DNA of 35,681 bases, from IMG/VR virus record IMGVR_UViG_3300034104_004248, positions 1 to 35,681 of that record. One strand, 5' to 3'. A program made the translations under genes and the position numbers. Below are positions 21,636-29,758 of the stretch, piece by piece. Below the pieces are notes generated by a model that saw only the letters and a program-made list of their open reading frames with translations, made no database searches and was not told the DNA's origin. This stretch comes from a virus. Numbering within the stretch: the first letter of the stretch is position 1; each line of letters begins with the position of its first letter.

Positions 21636-22478
21636 ATGGCCACCGTAAAGCCGATGCAAGCATGGGCGCTTGAACAGCAGATGGAACGCCAGCGGGAAAG
21701 TCGTCCGGTTGCGACCGAGGCGCTGCTACCCGTTGCCGCGGCCATGCCCAAGTTCCGCGAGAACACGACCGAGCCTATCCATAACTGGGCGGCTTCGGAT
21801 GCGCGTGGCGCGGAGTTTGCCCAACGCGGTGAGTTGCAGCGGCGCGACTATGAGCAGCGCGGCAAGTTGCAGGACAAGGAGTTGCTGCAGCAAAAGGACA
21901 TGCTGGAGTACAAGCTCAAGCTACAGCAGAAGTACGCGCCCAAGAAGCGGGCAGGTGGCGTCGGTCCCGTGGCAAAGACCATGGATGAGTACATCAAGAT
22001 TGCCAGCGGCGCTCCGCCTGCCGACGAACGACAGGCTACTGCCAACCAGGGGAGACTAAAGATCCTCGCGTCACGTCTTGAGCGACTTGGAGTCTCTGGG
22101 CGCAGAGCCCTTGCGGAACTTCAAGGCGTCGGCTTGACGCCGGATGCCTACAAGCCAGCCGCCAACAAGCGGGTGTACGAGAAAGAGAACATCACCGCCA
22201 AGGGCGAAGGTCAAAGCGAAACCGCGACACTGCGGGCGCAGACAGCCAAGGAGATTGCGGCACTGCGGGCGCTTGGCAGCGACCCGTCCTTGCGTCCGCC
22301 CAAGGATACCTTGCTGGAAGATGCCAAGGTCACTGCCGAACGTGCTGCCAGACAGCAGGACTTCCGCGACATGGCTACCGGCATGATGGAAGGCGGCGGC
22401 AAGAAGGTGCGGGCCAAGGTCCAGCGAAACGGCAAGACAGTCACCATCTACACCGACGGGTCGATGGAAGAGGAGTAG
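21636..22478 (+). CDS. Putative internal virion / ejection protein (280 aa)
   Basis: Highly helical and charged product. Residues 55-115 form a predicted coiled coil rich in Gln, Arg, Glu and Lys (Arg-Gly-Glu-Leu-Gln-Arg-Arg-Asp-Tyr-Glu-Gln-Arg-Gly-Lys-Leu). Further helices follow, then an Ala-Lys-rich stretch and a small beta-like end (Val-Gln-Arg-Asn-Gly-Lys-Thr-Val-Thr-Ile-Tyr). The start lies one base after the previous stop codon, with GGAG inside the upstream gene. As second of three large proteins before the lysis cassette it is the likely counterpart of the middle ejection protein of other short-tail phages. No enzymatic motif seen. Confidence 0.7.
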   Translation: MATVKPMQAWALEQQMERQRESRPVATEALLPVAAAMPKFRENTTEPIHNWAASDARGAEFAQRGELQRRDYEQRGKLQDKELLQQKDMLEYKLKLQQKYAPKKRAGGVGPVAKTMDEYIKIASGAPPADERQATANQGRLKILASRLERLGVSGRRALAELQGVGLTPDAYKPAANKRVYEKENITAKGEGQSETATLRAQTAKEIAALRALGSDPSLRPPKDTLLEDAKVTAERAARQQDFRDMATGMMEGGGKKVRAKVQRNGKTVTIYTDGSMEEE

Positions 22479-22481
22479 CAC

Positions 22482-25400
22482 TTGGCGCGGCCAATCACAG
22501 ACCCCAAGGAGCAGGCAGAGCTTATGGCTTTGGTCAACATGACCGAGCCAGCCGATAGCCTTACGCCCGAACCCGTGTCCGCACCCAAGCCCCTCATGGA
22601 ACCGGAGAGCGACACGCCGGCAACGCTGGACTGGGTACGCGGCGCACTGTCCGGTGACGCCGTAGCTGCAGGCCCGGCCCTGCTAGGCGCCAGAGGAGCC
22701 GCTGCCCTGGACGAAGCCCGCCGTACCCGCGGACAGTCGCCGGAGCTTCGCGCCGTAGAGGACATGGGACCGCAAAGCATCCTGCAGTTCGGCACAAACG
22801 TCATGGCCGACGCTGTGGGCATGGTCGCCAGCAAGGTTGCCGCACCTATCGAGCTTGCCGTGCTTGGTAGCCGTATCGGCGGGCGAGTCGCTGGCGGCGC
22901 AGTTGGTGACATTGCCGGCTTGGCCCAACGTGCCGGTGCAGACGAAGTAGCCGACTGGCTGATTGGCAAGACTGCGGCCAAGGCCGTAGCTGCACAGCAA
23001 CGCCGTGGTGAGTACCAGTCAGCCAAGGCAGCCGGCGACGCTTTGCCGATTGCCAAGGAGTTCGCGCTTGGCTTTGGCTTTGGCATGAACCCCGCTATGT
23101 TCAGCGCGGCACAGACCTATGCTGAGACAGGAGACTTTTGGAAATCGTGGGACGAAGGGTACGACAACTTCAAGAAGTACCCGTTGGCGTCTATGGGCGT
23201 CCCCATGGGCATCACGCGGGCAGCGGCGACCATCGGCGGCGACCCGCTTGTCCGCAACAACGAACCCGTGCAGACCGTGCGTGGCGACCCTGTAAGCGTC
23301 AACCGCTTTGGCGAGACTCTGTTTGAGCCAATGACCAAAATCGCCAACACCAAGTTGGCCACCAACGCCACATCGCCGTGGGGCAAGAAGTTGGCCGAGA
23401 CTGTCCAAGCGGCAGAGGTCAACCTGCAGCCGTCTTGGCAGCGTCTCATGTTCGACGTGGTGCCTAACGACTCGCTCAAGGCGCAGCGGGCACAAGCGGC
23501 AGCAGTCCGTGCGGCCAACAACGTGTCGCCAGCCGCCAAGGGCATCCAGAACGTGGTGCAGCGGTACAACGTACTGCGCGACTTGGACGCAGAGCTATCA
23601 GACCCCGCATTTGCCGCTGCAAACGCCGCAGAGAAGTTCGGTGCGGTAGAGGGTAGGCTTGCCGATACAGAGGCCGTCTACAACGCTCCTGTGTCGCTGG
23701 ACGGGGATGCCAGACAGCAGGCGCAAGCCCTTGGCCAGACGCTTGTGGACGCGGGTATCGACCAGACGCTGGCGCAGCAAATGGTCCCCTACGTCATGTT
23801 CGAGGGCGTGCGGGCTACCCAACGCGGGCAGATGCAAAATCCTGTGTCCGCACTTGAGGCGACCAACATGCAGTTGCAAGGTCTGGCCATGGCTGACCGG
23901 CAGGTGCAGGCGCAGAAGCTGGCGGCGGTTGTTCAACAGCAGATGCAAGACCCCGTGTTCCTGGCGGCTGCTGACCAAGCCTGGTCAATGCCTGCTGGTG
24001 GCTACAAGTGGGTGCCGGGTAGCGAGGTCCGCCAACGCGACGGCTACGTTGCTGCCATGAAAGCTGTGCGCGACGCCGATGCTGCCGCAGGGCGCAAGGT
24101 GTTCAACGTCGACAACCCGGAGCTTGGGCAGTTACAGCGGGACTACACCGCAGCCATCTTCACCAAGCTGGTAGACGACGTTGCCAGCACGCCGGACGGG
24201 CGTATGCGCGTGGCAGCAGCCCTGCGTAGCCAGCCCATGTCGCGGTTGCAAGCCAACCCGTCAGCACCAGCGCACATCCAAGCGTTGGCCAACTGGTCCA
24301 ACAGCAGCCCGACTCGCCGCAAGTATGTGGACGCCATCAACAAGGCGTCGCTGGAAATGGCGGACAACTTGGGCGTCGACCCGGTTGTCATTGCTCGCAA
24401 CTACGACCGCTACTTGTCCCGCGCTTTTACCGATGCACTGGACGCACAAGAGCAGTTGCAAAAGAAGTTCGGCTTGCTAGACATGCTGCCGTCCGCGGTT
24501 GGCTCGTTTGGCACCAAGCAGACTGGGCGCTTCAAGCGCATGCTGGGTCGCGAGGAAAGCGACAACCGGCTGATGGACGCCATCACCAACGGCAAGTTTG
24601 ACCTCAACGACGCGCTTGCTGGCACTGCCAAGCAGATGATCGACACGACGCAGTTGCTGCACAAGATGTCGCTTTGGCACGACGAACTGGCTGCGGCTGG
24701 CATGGTCAGCGACAAGCCGCGTCCCGGCTGGGCATACACCGGCGACAAGAAGGTGGCTGGCAAGAAAGAAGCCGCCAGCAGTGACCCGTACAACTTCGTC
24801 TACGGCAAGTTGGCCGACAAGTACGTCCACCCGCAGGTTGCCCGTCAGCTTGGTTTGACCAAGGCCGCTATGCAAAAGGCTGGTCCAATCACACAGTTTT
24901 GGCGCCTTATGCACACGGTCTACAACCTCAACATCTACCCGTTGCGGAACTTTGTGCAGGACCACGGCTACATTTATGCCGTGACCGGACTGAGCCCGAC
25001 GCATGGCAAAGGGCGGGCATACCGGCACGAGGGCCAGTCCGAAATCGAGAGTTACACAAACGCTCGGCGGCGCGGCGAAACTCCAACCGTATCGCCGGAC
25101 ATGCTAGAAGCGATTGAAAACGGACAGGTCGAGCCAGACGCCGTTGTCGCTGAACTGGCCCAACTGCCGTCAGCCCTGCAAGGCCCTGTCAGCCGAATCG
25201 CTGCGTCGATTGCCAACCAAGCCATTCGGCAGCCGGACCCTGTAAGCCGCATGGAATTCGTGACAGAGGCCTTGCTTGCGCTCAAGGCGGGCGTCAAGTT
25301 GTACCCAGAACTCAAGGCAGGCGGACTCAGGGCGTGGCAAAAGGCCAAGAAGGAATCCGACTGGCCAGTACCCATGCCTTCCAAATGGCTAGAGGAGTTC

Positions 25401-26747
25401 AACAGCGAACTTGCTCGCACGACCGCTGCCGTCATGATGGCAATGGCTGAACAAAGCCGCCGCCTGTACACATGGAAGGTCGCCCGCAAGCACATGGGGT
25501 TGTCACCAGAACAAGCGGCAATGCTGGGGCAGCACGCCAACTACGGTGTGGAGAAGTCGTCTATGATGGGCGATACAGTCATGAACTCCCTTCCGGGACA
25601 GATGATTTTGCCTCTGTTTCTGCGCTTTGGCGTATGGCAAGCCAAGAACTACATGCAGCGGGCGCTCAACGACCCGTCGCTGCACACGGCCTGGGCCATT
25701 ACGCAGGGGTTGTCTGCCGCCAATGAGGAGGATTTGCTGCAGCACTACGGGCGCGGGCAACTCAACGGGCGGCTGGCACAAGCCTACCTGCAGCGCAACA
25801 GCGCTCCCGACGTGGGGCTTGGCAGTGCAGAGGACGTGGCCGACGTGGTGCGGACATTCTCGCCACGGCTGGCTGACAACATTGCACGACGGGCGACGTT
25901 CCTGACTACAAGCCTCAAGGACGTGGGCGGGTACAACAGCTTCCTGTCCAACCTCGACCCGTCGCTGTCCGGCACTGCGTCTTTAGTGCAGCACAACCCG
26001 TTTGCTGAAATCACAGCCACCCTGCTGGACCCGCAGATGGTCAACCCCATTACGGGCAGGCCAGCCGCCATGGAAGGCGACCCAAGCGTGCCCCGCCGCC
26101 TTATCACGGGCGTCCGCTTGCTGACTGCTGCCATGATGCCGCAGTACCTGTGGTCAGGCGTTGGCCAGACCGCCAAGGTAGCCAAGAGCCTCGCAACCGG
26201 GCAAGGCGTGCCTGTCAGCAGCACCGGCAAGCAAGCCAACATCATCGACGTGTCCAAGTATGTGCTGGCTCCGCTGGGTATGCAGACTGTGGACCAGGTT
26301 GCACTGGCCGAAGCCCTGCACCGCAAGGTCAGCGCCAAGATGCGCGAGTCTGGTATGCGGGCGGCGCAGTACAGAGCAGGCGTCCCGCTGGACCTACCAC
26401 CAGAAGTCCGCGGCAAGATGCTGTCCGAAGCAGCCATCAATGCACAGTCCAAGCTCAAGCAAATCGAACTGTCCGCGGCCCTTGCCTACGGAAACGCAGA
26501 CCCGCGCCAAGTGGCAGAAGCCCGCCAACTTGTTGAGCAAAGGCGCAAGCAAGCCCTGCAAGCACGGGCCATTGGCGAGTCGCCCGTCGACGTATTGTCC
26601 CAAGAGGTGGACAATGGTAAGCTCAGAGCGGTGATTGACGCCATCAGAGCATCAATCGACGAACTTGCACAGGAGCACCTCAATGAGCGCAACGACACCG
26701 ACGCACCCTCGGGAAGCCGAACCGGAACCGCAGACCGACCGCTATGA
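22482..26747 (+). CDS. Very large putative ejection protein (1421 aa), TTG start
   Basis: Largest protein in the window, and close in size and position to T7 gp16 (1318 residues). The frame starts at a TTG with AGGAG six bases upstream and has no better ATG nearby. Residues about 100-165 and 190-245 contain Gly/Ala-rich hydrophobic segments that could span a membrane (Arg-Val-Ala-Gly-Gly-Ala-Val-Gly-Asp-Ile-Ala-Gly-Leu, Ala-Leu-Gly-Phe-Gly-Phe-Gly-Met-Asn-Pro). The remainder is largely helical with long Gln/Ala coiled regions; residues 800-870 and 965-1075 have aromatic-rich folded-looking parts. No lysozyme-type Glu motif was found. The 3' end overlaps the next gene by 65 bases. Confidence 0.75.
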   Translation: MARPITDPKEQAELMALVNMTEPADSLTPEPVSAPKPLMEPESDTPATLDWVRGALSGDAVAAGPALLGARGAAALDEARRTRGQSPELRAVEDMGPQSILQFGTNVMADAVGMVASKVAAPIELAVLGSRIGGRVAGGAVGDIAGLAQRAGADEVADWLIGKTAAKAVAAQQRRGEYQSAKAAGDALPIAKEFALGFGFGMNPAMFSAAQTYAETGDFWKSWDEGYDNFKKYPLASMGVPMGITRAAATIGGDPLVRNNEPVQTVRGDPVSVNRFGETLFEPMTKIANTKLATNATSPWGKKLAETVQAAEVNLQPSWQRLMFDVVPNDSLKAQRAQAAAVRAANNVSPAAKGIQNVVQRYNVLRDLDAELSDPAFAAANAAEKFGAVEGRLADTEAVYNAPVSLDGDARQQAQALGQTLVDAGIDQTLAQQMVPYVMFEGVRATQRGQMQNPVSALEATNMQLQGLAMADRQVQAQKLAAVVQQQMQDPVFLAAADQAWSMPAGGYKWVPGSEVRQRDGYVAAMKAVRDADAAAGRKVFNVDNPELGQLQRDYTAAIFTKLVDDVASTPDGRMRVAAALRSQPMSRLQANPSAPAHIQALANWSNSSPTRRKYVDAINKASLEMADNLGVDPVVIARNYDRYLSRAFTDALDAQEQLQKKFGLLDMLPSAVGSFGTKQTGRFKRMLGREESDNRLMDAITNGKFDLNDALAGTAKQMIDTTQLLHKMSLWHDELAAAGMVSDKPRPGWAYTGDKKVAGKKEAASSDPYNFVYGKLADKYVHPQVARQLGLTKAAMQKAGPITQFWRLMHTVYNLNIYPLRNFVQDHGYIYAVTGLSPTHGKGRAYRHEGQSEIESYTNARRRGETPTVSPDMLEAIENGQVEPDAVVAELAQLPSALQGPVSRIAASIANQAIRQPDPVSRMEFVTEALLALKAGVKLYPELKAGGLRAWQKAKKESDWPVPMPSKWLEEFNSELARTTAAVMMAMAEQSRRLYTWKVARKHMGLSPEQAAMLGQHANYGVEKSSMMGDTVMNSLPGQMILPLFLRFGVWQAKNYMQRALNDPSLHTAWAITQGLSAANEEDLLQHYGRGQLNGRLAQAYLQRNSAPDVGLGSAEDVADVVRTFSPRLADNIARRATFLTTSLKDVGGYNSFLSNLDPSLSGTASLVQHNPFAEITATLLDPQMVNPITGRPAAMEGDPSVPRRLITGVRLLTAAMMPQYLWSGVGQTAKVAKSLATGQGVPVSSTGKQANIIDVSKYVLAPLGMQTVDQVALAEALHRKVSAKMRESGMRAAQYRAGVPLDLPPEVRGKMLSEAAINAQSKLKQIELSAALAYGNADPRQVAEARQLVEQRRKQALQARAIGESPVDVLSQEVDNGKLRAVIDAIRASIDELAQEHLNERNDTDAPSGSRTGTADRPL

Positions 26748-26937
26748 GGCAACCAGCCTCGGTCTGTCGCAGTACATCAAGCGGTGCAAGCAGTCGTCCT
26801 TTCCGCTCAAGAGCGGCGCTCACGAGTTTGGCTTTTTGCTGACCGAACTGGACAAGGCGTTTGTCCGCATCAAGGCGCTTGAAGCCGCGCTTGAAGCCAA
26901 GACCGCCTCCCGCAAGCCCAAGGACAAGGAGGCGTAA
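26683..26937 (+). CDS. Small helical protein overlapping the ejection gene (84 aa)
   Basis: The ATG at 26683 has AGGAG nine bases upstream and lies inside the last 65 bases of the preceding gene in another frame. The product has a polar Pro/Glu/Thr-rich N-terminus (residues 1-20), then helices with Ser-Gln-Tyr-Ile-Lys-Arg-Cys-Lys and a C-terminal Ala/Glu/Lys coiled coil (Ile-Lys-Ala-Leu-Glu-Ala-Ala-Leu-Glu-Ala-Lys). Its stop overlaps the next start by one base (TAATG). Not recognised; might be a chaperone or assembly partner of the large protein. Confidence 0.65.
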   Translation: MSATTPTHPREAEPEPQTDRYEATSLGLSQYIKRCKQSSFPLKSGAHEFGFLLTELDKAFVRIKALEAALEAKTASRKPKDKEA

Positions 26938-27257
26938 TGGCCGGCAACTTCACGACGACATGGTACACCAGCGGCATCATTGACGTGTCGGCTGACGCTG
27001 TGTACCCCGGTACCGCGCAAGTCGACATGGGCACGTTCCGCCCGTCTGAAGTCGCCATTGTCCTGCAAGGCGACTCGCTGGCGCACATCGAGTACAGCCT
27101 CGACGGCACCAACACCGTCGGCACCTTGAAGTCGGACACCATCTCGGCCATCCGTCGCGAGATGACCGGTGGCCAGACCTACCCGCGCATCTGGTTCAAG
27201 ACCATTGCCGGCACCACCGTCAACGTGCTGGTCGAAGCTGACAGCGCTTTCCGCTAG
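26937..27257 (+). CDS. Small beta-rich virion-like protein (106 aa)
   Basis: Strand-rich product of 106 residues with few charges (Val-Ala-Ile-Val-Leu-Gln-Gly-Asp-Ser, Ile-Glu-Tyr-Ser-Leu-Asp-Gly-Thr-Asn, Arg-Ile-Trp-Phe-Lys-Thr-Ile-Ala-Gly-Thr-Thr-Val-Asn-Val-Leu-Val). It looks like a compact beta-sandwich, as in decoration or fibre-tip proteins. AGGAGG lies just before the ATG at 26937, which overlaps the upstream stop codon. Its location after the ejection genes and before the lysis genes is a common site for small structural or fibre genes. No family recognised. Confidence 0.65.
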   Translation: MAGNFTTTWYTSGIIDVSADAVYPGTAQVDMGTFRPSEVAIVLQGDSLAHIEYSLDGTNTVGTLKSDTISAIRREMTGGQTYPRIWFKTIAGTTVNVLVEADSAFR

Positions 27258-27265
27258 GAGTCGCC

Positions 27266-27661
27266 GTGCCAACACCTATTCTGACACTGACACCTGGGCA
27301 AATTGCCAAGCTCAATGCCTTGCCGCAGTCCTATTCGTTCACCGGTGAGACAATCGACGCCGCGACGCTGACCGTCCCGCTTGGCACCTTTGCCGTTGGC
27401 GAGACAGAGTGGCTGCGCCTGACGGTTGACGGTCACGACGGGTCTGACGCTGCCGGCTGGAACCAGAACCAACTCTGGCTCAACGATGCTGGCACCATGA
27501 TCAGCATCAACAACCCGGCTATTGGCGCCCCTCGCGCTACCGCGGCTTTGTCTACCGCCACACTAGTCATTCAAGACGACGGCGCGGGCGAGTTGGAAGC
27601 CGTCATCACCGGCGTGCTTGGTCAAACCGTCGAATGGCACCTGTACTGGCATTTTGAGTAG
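27266..27661 (+). CDS. Beta-rich hypothetical virion protein, GTG start (131 aa)
   Basis: The frame begins with GTG at 27266, five bases after AGGAG; no in-frame ATG lies near. The 131-residue product has a short helix (Pro-Gly-Gln-Ile-Ala-Lys-Leu-Asn-Ala-Leu) and then mostly beta strands (Ala-Thr-Leu-Thr-Val-Pro-Leu-Gly-Thr-Phe, Glu-Trp-Leu-Arg-Leu-Thr-Val-Asp-Gly, Thr-Val-Glu-Trp-His-Leu-Tyr-Trp-His-Phe). Low charge and strand content suggest a virion surface or fibre protein like its upstream neighbour. Function unknown. Confidence 0.65.
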   Translation: MPTPILTLTPGQIAKLNALPQSYSFTGETIDAATLTVPLGTFAVGETEWLRLTVDGHDGSDAAGWNQNQLWLNDAGTMISINNPAIGAPRATAALSTATLVIQDDGAGELEAVITGVLGQTVEWHLYWHFE

Positions 27662-27671
27662 GAGACTCGCC

Positions 27672-27974
27672 ATGACCAGGCTGGAAGCCAAACTATCCGC
27701 GTGGGATACCAACCCGACTATCAAACTGGTCGGGCTTATTCTCAGCACATCACTGCCGGTCTGTTTCAGTTCCTTTGGGCTGGCATGGAAGTTGGGCGTA
27801 GAGGCCGAGACAATCCGGTCCAAGCTCGACAACGTGACCGTGCAGCACGCCAGGCTGGAAGCCGATGTCAAAGACATTCGCCTCAAGCATGACGGGCTGG
27901 AAATCAAGGTCGCCCGTTGCTGCCACACACTGTCCAAGGCGCAAGGCTTTGGCATCATTCGCACAAGTTGGTAA
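27672..27974 (+). CDS. Membrane protein with coiled coil in the lysis cassette (100 aa)
   Basis: Residues about 17-40 form one hydrophobic segment (Leu-Val-Gly-Leu-Ile-Leu-Ser-Thr-Ser-Leu-Pro-Val-Cys-Phe). Residues 42-85 are a charged heptad-like helix (Glu-Ala-Glu-Thr-Ile-Arg-Ser-Lys-Leu-Asp-Asn-Val). An N-terminal membrane segment followed by a coiled coil is the layout of inner-membrane spanins and of some small holin partners. It lies directly before the murein peptidase gene, so a lysis role is likely; which one is not settled. GGAG precedes the ATG at 27672. Confidence 0.65.
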   Translation: MTRLEAKLSAWDTNPTIKLVGLILSTSLPVCFSSFGLAWKLGVEAETIRSKLDNVTVQHARLEADVKDIRLKHDGLEIKVARCCHTLSKAQGFGIIRTSW

Positions 27975-27977
27975 ACC

Positions 27978-28532
27978 ATGGACGGAGCAACCATTGTTTC
28001 CCGCGCCTTGTCCGCTGTCGGCAAGGGCATCGTCTACAAACTTGGCAAGGGCGGCTTGACGGCGATTGGCAACCTGCCGTCTGAACCGTACAAGACCAAG
28101 GACGGCCAAATCAAACAGGGCTGCGACTGCTCCGGTTTTGTCGCTTGGTGCCTGCGTCGGTCCCGCCGTCCCCAGCCAGACTTTGGCAAGTGGTGGCTGT
28201 CGACCGACAGCATCTGGTCAGACGCAGTTGGCAAGCTGTCCAAGACCGGCACCGCCAAGCGCATCTTCAAACAGATCCCCGTCGAAGAAATGCAGCCCGG
28301 CGACATCGTGGTCTACCCCGATGGCTACCGCAACGGCAAGAAGCTGCATGAGGGACACGTTGCTGTCGTGGTCGACGCTGGCAAGCGGTTGCTTGTGGAC
28401 TGCAGCAGCACGCAGAACGGCATCAAGATGCGCCCCATCCCCGTGTTCTTTGACTACGGCAAGGAAGGGTCGCCGCTGCGAACTCACCGCAACCAGGTCA
28501 TCTGCCGCTACAACCAGATGGGCTGGGAATGA
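27978..28532 (+). CDS. NlpC/P60-type murein peptidase, endolysin (184 aa)
   Basis: Predicted cysteine peptidase that cuts peptide cross-links of peptidoglycan to release progeny. The nucleophile motif Asp-Cys-Ser-Gly-Phe-Val-Ala-Trp-Cys places Cys51 as catalytic residue. Gly-Asp-Ile-Val-Val-Tyr-Pro (108-114) and Gly-His-Val-Ala-Val-Val-Val (126-132) supply the usual GDhhhf and His127 motifs; a polar residue for the third position lies after Asp141. There is no signal peptide, so access to the wall would need a holin. The gene sits between a membrane coiled-coil gene and two small membrane/export genes, forming the lysis cassette, and overlaps the next gene by four bases. Confidence 0.88.
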   Translation: MDGATIVSRALSAVGKGIVYKLGKGGLTAIGNLPSEPYKTKDGQIKQGCDCSGFVAWCLRRSRRPQPDFGKWWLSTDSIWSDAVGKLSKTGTAKRIFKQIPVEEMQPGDIVVYPDGYRNGKKLHEGHVAVVVDAGKRLLVDCSSTQNGIKMRPIPVFFDYGKEGSPLRTHRNQVICRYNQMGWE

Positions 28533-28777
28533 GAGTCGCTCGTGCTGCCGTAGCTGCCGCTGGCACGCTGCTGCTGGACGTGGCCTTTGTGCTGTCCACG
28601 GGCTTTTGGAGCGCCGGCTGCAGTGCGACTTGGCGCAAGAACGGCTGCGTGACCTACTACGGCAAGGACGAACCGGACGTGCCGCGGCGGTACTTCAAGG
28701 CGCTGCAGTGCCCCAACAAGCCAGACAAGCTGCTGTGCGACAGCGACCGCCCGTTGCCCAACAAGGAGTGCCAATGA
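28529..28777 (+). CDS. Exported Cys-rich small protein, possible outer spanin or lysis factor (82 aa)
   Basis: ATGA overlap with the peptidase gene. The N-terminus has two Arg, then a hydrophobic core (residues 7-25, Ala-Ala-Val-Ala-Ala-Ala-Gly-Thr-Leu-Leu-Leu-Asp-Val-Ala-Phe-Val-Leu) and Ser-Ala-Gly-Cys, which looks like a signal peptide and may be an atypical lipobox with Cys31. The mature part is small, polar, Pro-rich and has four more cysteines. A short lipoprotein after the endolysin would fit an outer-membrane spanin, but the lipobox lacks the usual Leu at -3, so a periplasmic disulfide protein is an alternative. Confidence 0.6.
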   Translation: MRVARAAVAAAGTLLLDVAFVLSTGFWSAGCSATWRKNGCVTYYGKDEPDVPRRYFKALQCPNKPDKLLCDSDRPLPNKECQ

Positions 28778-29013
28778 GCGTCAAGGCAATCACCAAGAGC
28801 CGTACCAATCGCACGGTCGCCGTACTGGTAGCCACCGTTGTAGGCGAACGTATTGCCCGCAGGGCTGGCGTAGAACCAAGCACGGTCACCGAGGCCCTAC
28901 TTGCCGTCAGCGAGGTCGCTATGGGCATCCTAGCGGTCTATTTCAGGCAGAAGGCCGGGGAGATAGAGGACCGTCAATACCGCGTGTCCAAGAAGCCGCG
29001 GCGCGACGACTGA
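28774..29013 (+). CDS. Small membrane protein, candidate holin (79 aa)
   Basis: ATGA overlap with the gene before. The 79-residue product has a basic N-terminus, a hydrophobic stretch at residues 14-25 (Val-Ala-Val-Leu-Val-Ala-Thr-Val-Val), a polar turn, a second segment at 40-58 (Ala-Leu-Leu-Ala-Val-Ser-Glu-Val-Ala-Met-Gly-Ile-Leu-Ala-Val-Tyr-Phe) and a charged tail ending Lys-Lys-Pro-Arg-Arg-Asp-Asp. Size, topology and place beside the endolysin fit a two-helix class II holin, which would open the inner membrane. The first segment is short, so this call is tentative. Last rightward gene; its end overlaps the convergent gene by 40 bases. Confidence 0.6.
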   Translation: MSVKAITKSRTNRTVAVLVATVVGERIARRAGVEPSTVTEALLAVSEVAMGILAVYFRQKAGEIEDRQYRVSKKPRRDD

Positions 29014-29429
29014 GAGTGGACCTTGCCAAACGCATTGCCCCTTGCCGCAGCCTCTACCACGTCATCTGGCGCTTGACCTTTGCGCCACCAGCACGGCCAA
29101 GTGTCGCGGTTGCCGCCTGCCAAGAACGCCCGCACCGGACCCAGTTCCCGCAAGCCAGCAGGCTCCTCTCGTAGCAGCCGGTTGCCGTGGTCAAACGGAA
29201 TGTGGCACTTGACCGTGACGCTCATCCAGACAGGCTCGACCAACTCGCAATACTTGCCGCTGAACAAGACTGCGGACGCTCTGCCCACAATGCAGCCGCT
29301 TGCCCTGCAGTACAGCCACGGGTCAAGTATGCGGTCGACACCGGCTTTCTCGTAGTCCTTGGAGCGCGATGTCCAGCGGATTGTGGCCTTGCGGATTGTT
29401 CGGCCTCGTAGGGCTACGACCACCGACAT
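28974..29429 (-). CDS. Hypothetical protein at the end of the leftward operon (151 aa)
   Basis: Function not recognised. Mixed product with six cysteines and many Arg and Trp (Trp-Leu-Tyr-Cys-Arg-Ala-Ser-Gly-Cys-Ile-Val-Gly, Trp-Met-Ser-Val-Thr-Val-Lys-Cys, Trp-Pro-Cys-Trp-Trp-Arg). The Cys pairs may form a metal or disulfide site. The ATG at 29429 overlaps the upstream TGA (TGATG) and has GGGAGG before it. The last 40 bases overlap, in the opposite direction, the end of the candidate holin gene, so transcripts of the two operons would be complementary here. Confidence 0.6.
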   Translation of the reverse strand: MSVVVALRGRTIRKATIRWTSRSKDYEKAGVDRILDPWLYCRASGCIVGRASAVLFSGKYCELVEPVWMSVTVKCHIPFDHGNRLLREEPAGLRELGPVRAFLAGGNRDTWPCWWRKGQAPDDVVEAAARGNAFGKVHSQSSRRGFLDTRY

Positions 29430-29758
29430 CACAACCTCCCGCACCCGCTAGACACAGCAGCGGCGTATGCCTGCCCCTTGTCACCCCGAACACCAGCCCA
29501 GCCGTAGCGGTAGCCCCGCAGCGCTCCACACCAGCTACCAGACTGCCGATGCCAGTAGGTCAGGTGTCGCCACGCCTCAAACCGTGCGACGGGCTCCACA
29601 TGCAGCGCCCACCAAGGTAGGCGGGAGAACCTGCTAGATACCTGGTACGGCCCTCGGTGGCTCCCCGCCTTTGCCGTCCAGACGTGCCGGGACTCTACGC
29701 GGGCGACACTGACAAGCAGCGGTTGCGGCGGGGATAGCAGTAGCAGCCAGAGGATCAT
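29429..29758 (-). CDS. Lysozyme-like / lytic transglycosylase-type protein with N-terminal hydrophobic segment (109 aa)
   Basis: Predicted glycan-strand cutting enzyme. After a short hydrophobic leader (residues 1-18, Leu-Trp-Leu-Leu-Leu-Leu) come Ala-Arg-Val-Glu-Ser-Arg with Glu22 as the likely catalytic acid, Gly-Pro-Tyr-Gln-Val (36-40, the Gly-x-x-Gln motif of transglycosylase-type lysozymes), a helix Ala-Arg-Phe-Glu-Ala-Trp-Arg-His-Leu, then Gly-Ser-Trp-Cys-Gly-Ala-Leu-Arg-Gly-Tyr-Arg-Tyr-Gly and Ala-Tyr-Ala-Ala-Ala-Val, all in the order seen in SLT-fold proteins. At 109 residues it is short for the family. The leader could export it or anchor it, making it independent of the holin. Start overlaps the upstream gene as ATGA. 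Confidence 0.7.
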   Translation of the reverse strand: MILWLLLLSPPQPLLVSVARVESRHVWTAKAGSHRGPYQVSSRFSRLPWWALHVEPVARFEAWRHLTYWHRQSGSWCGALRGYRYGWAGVRGDKGQAYAAAVSSGCGRL

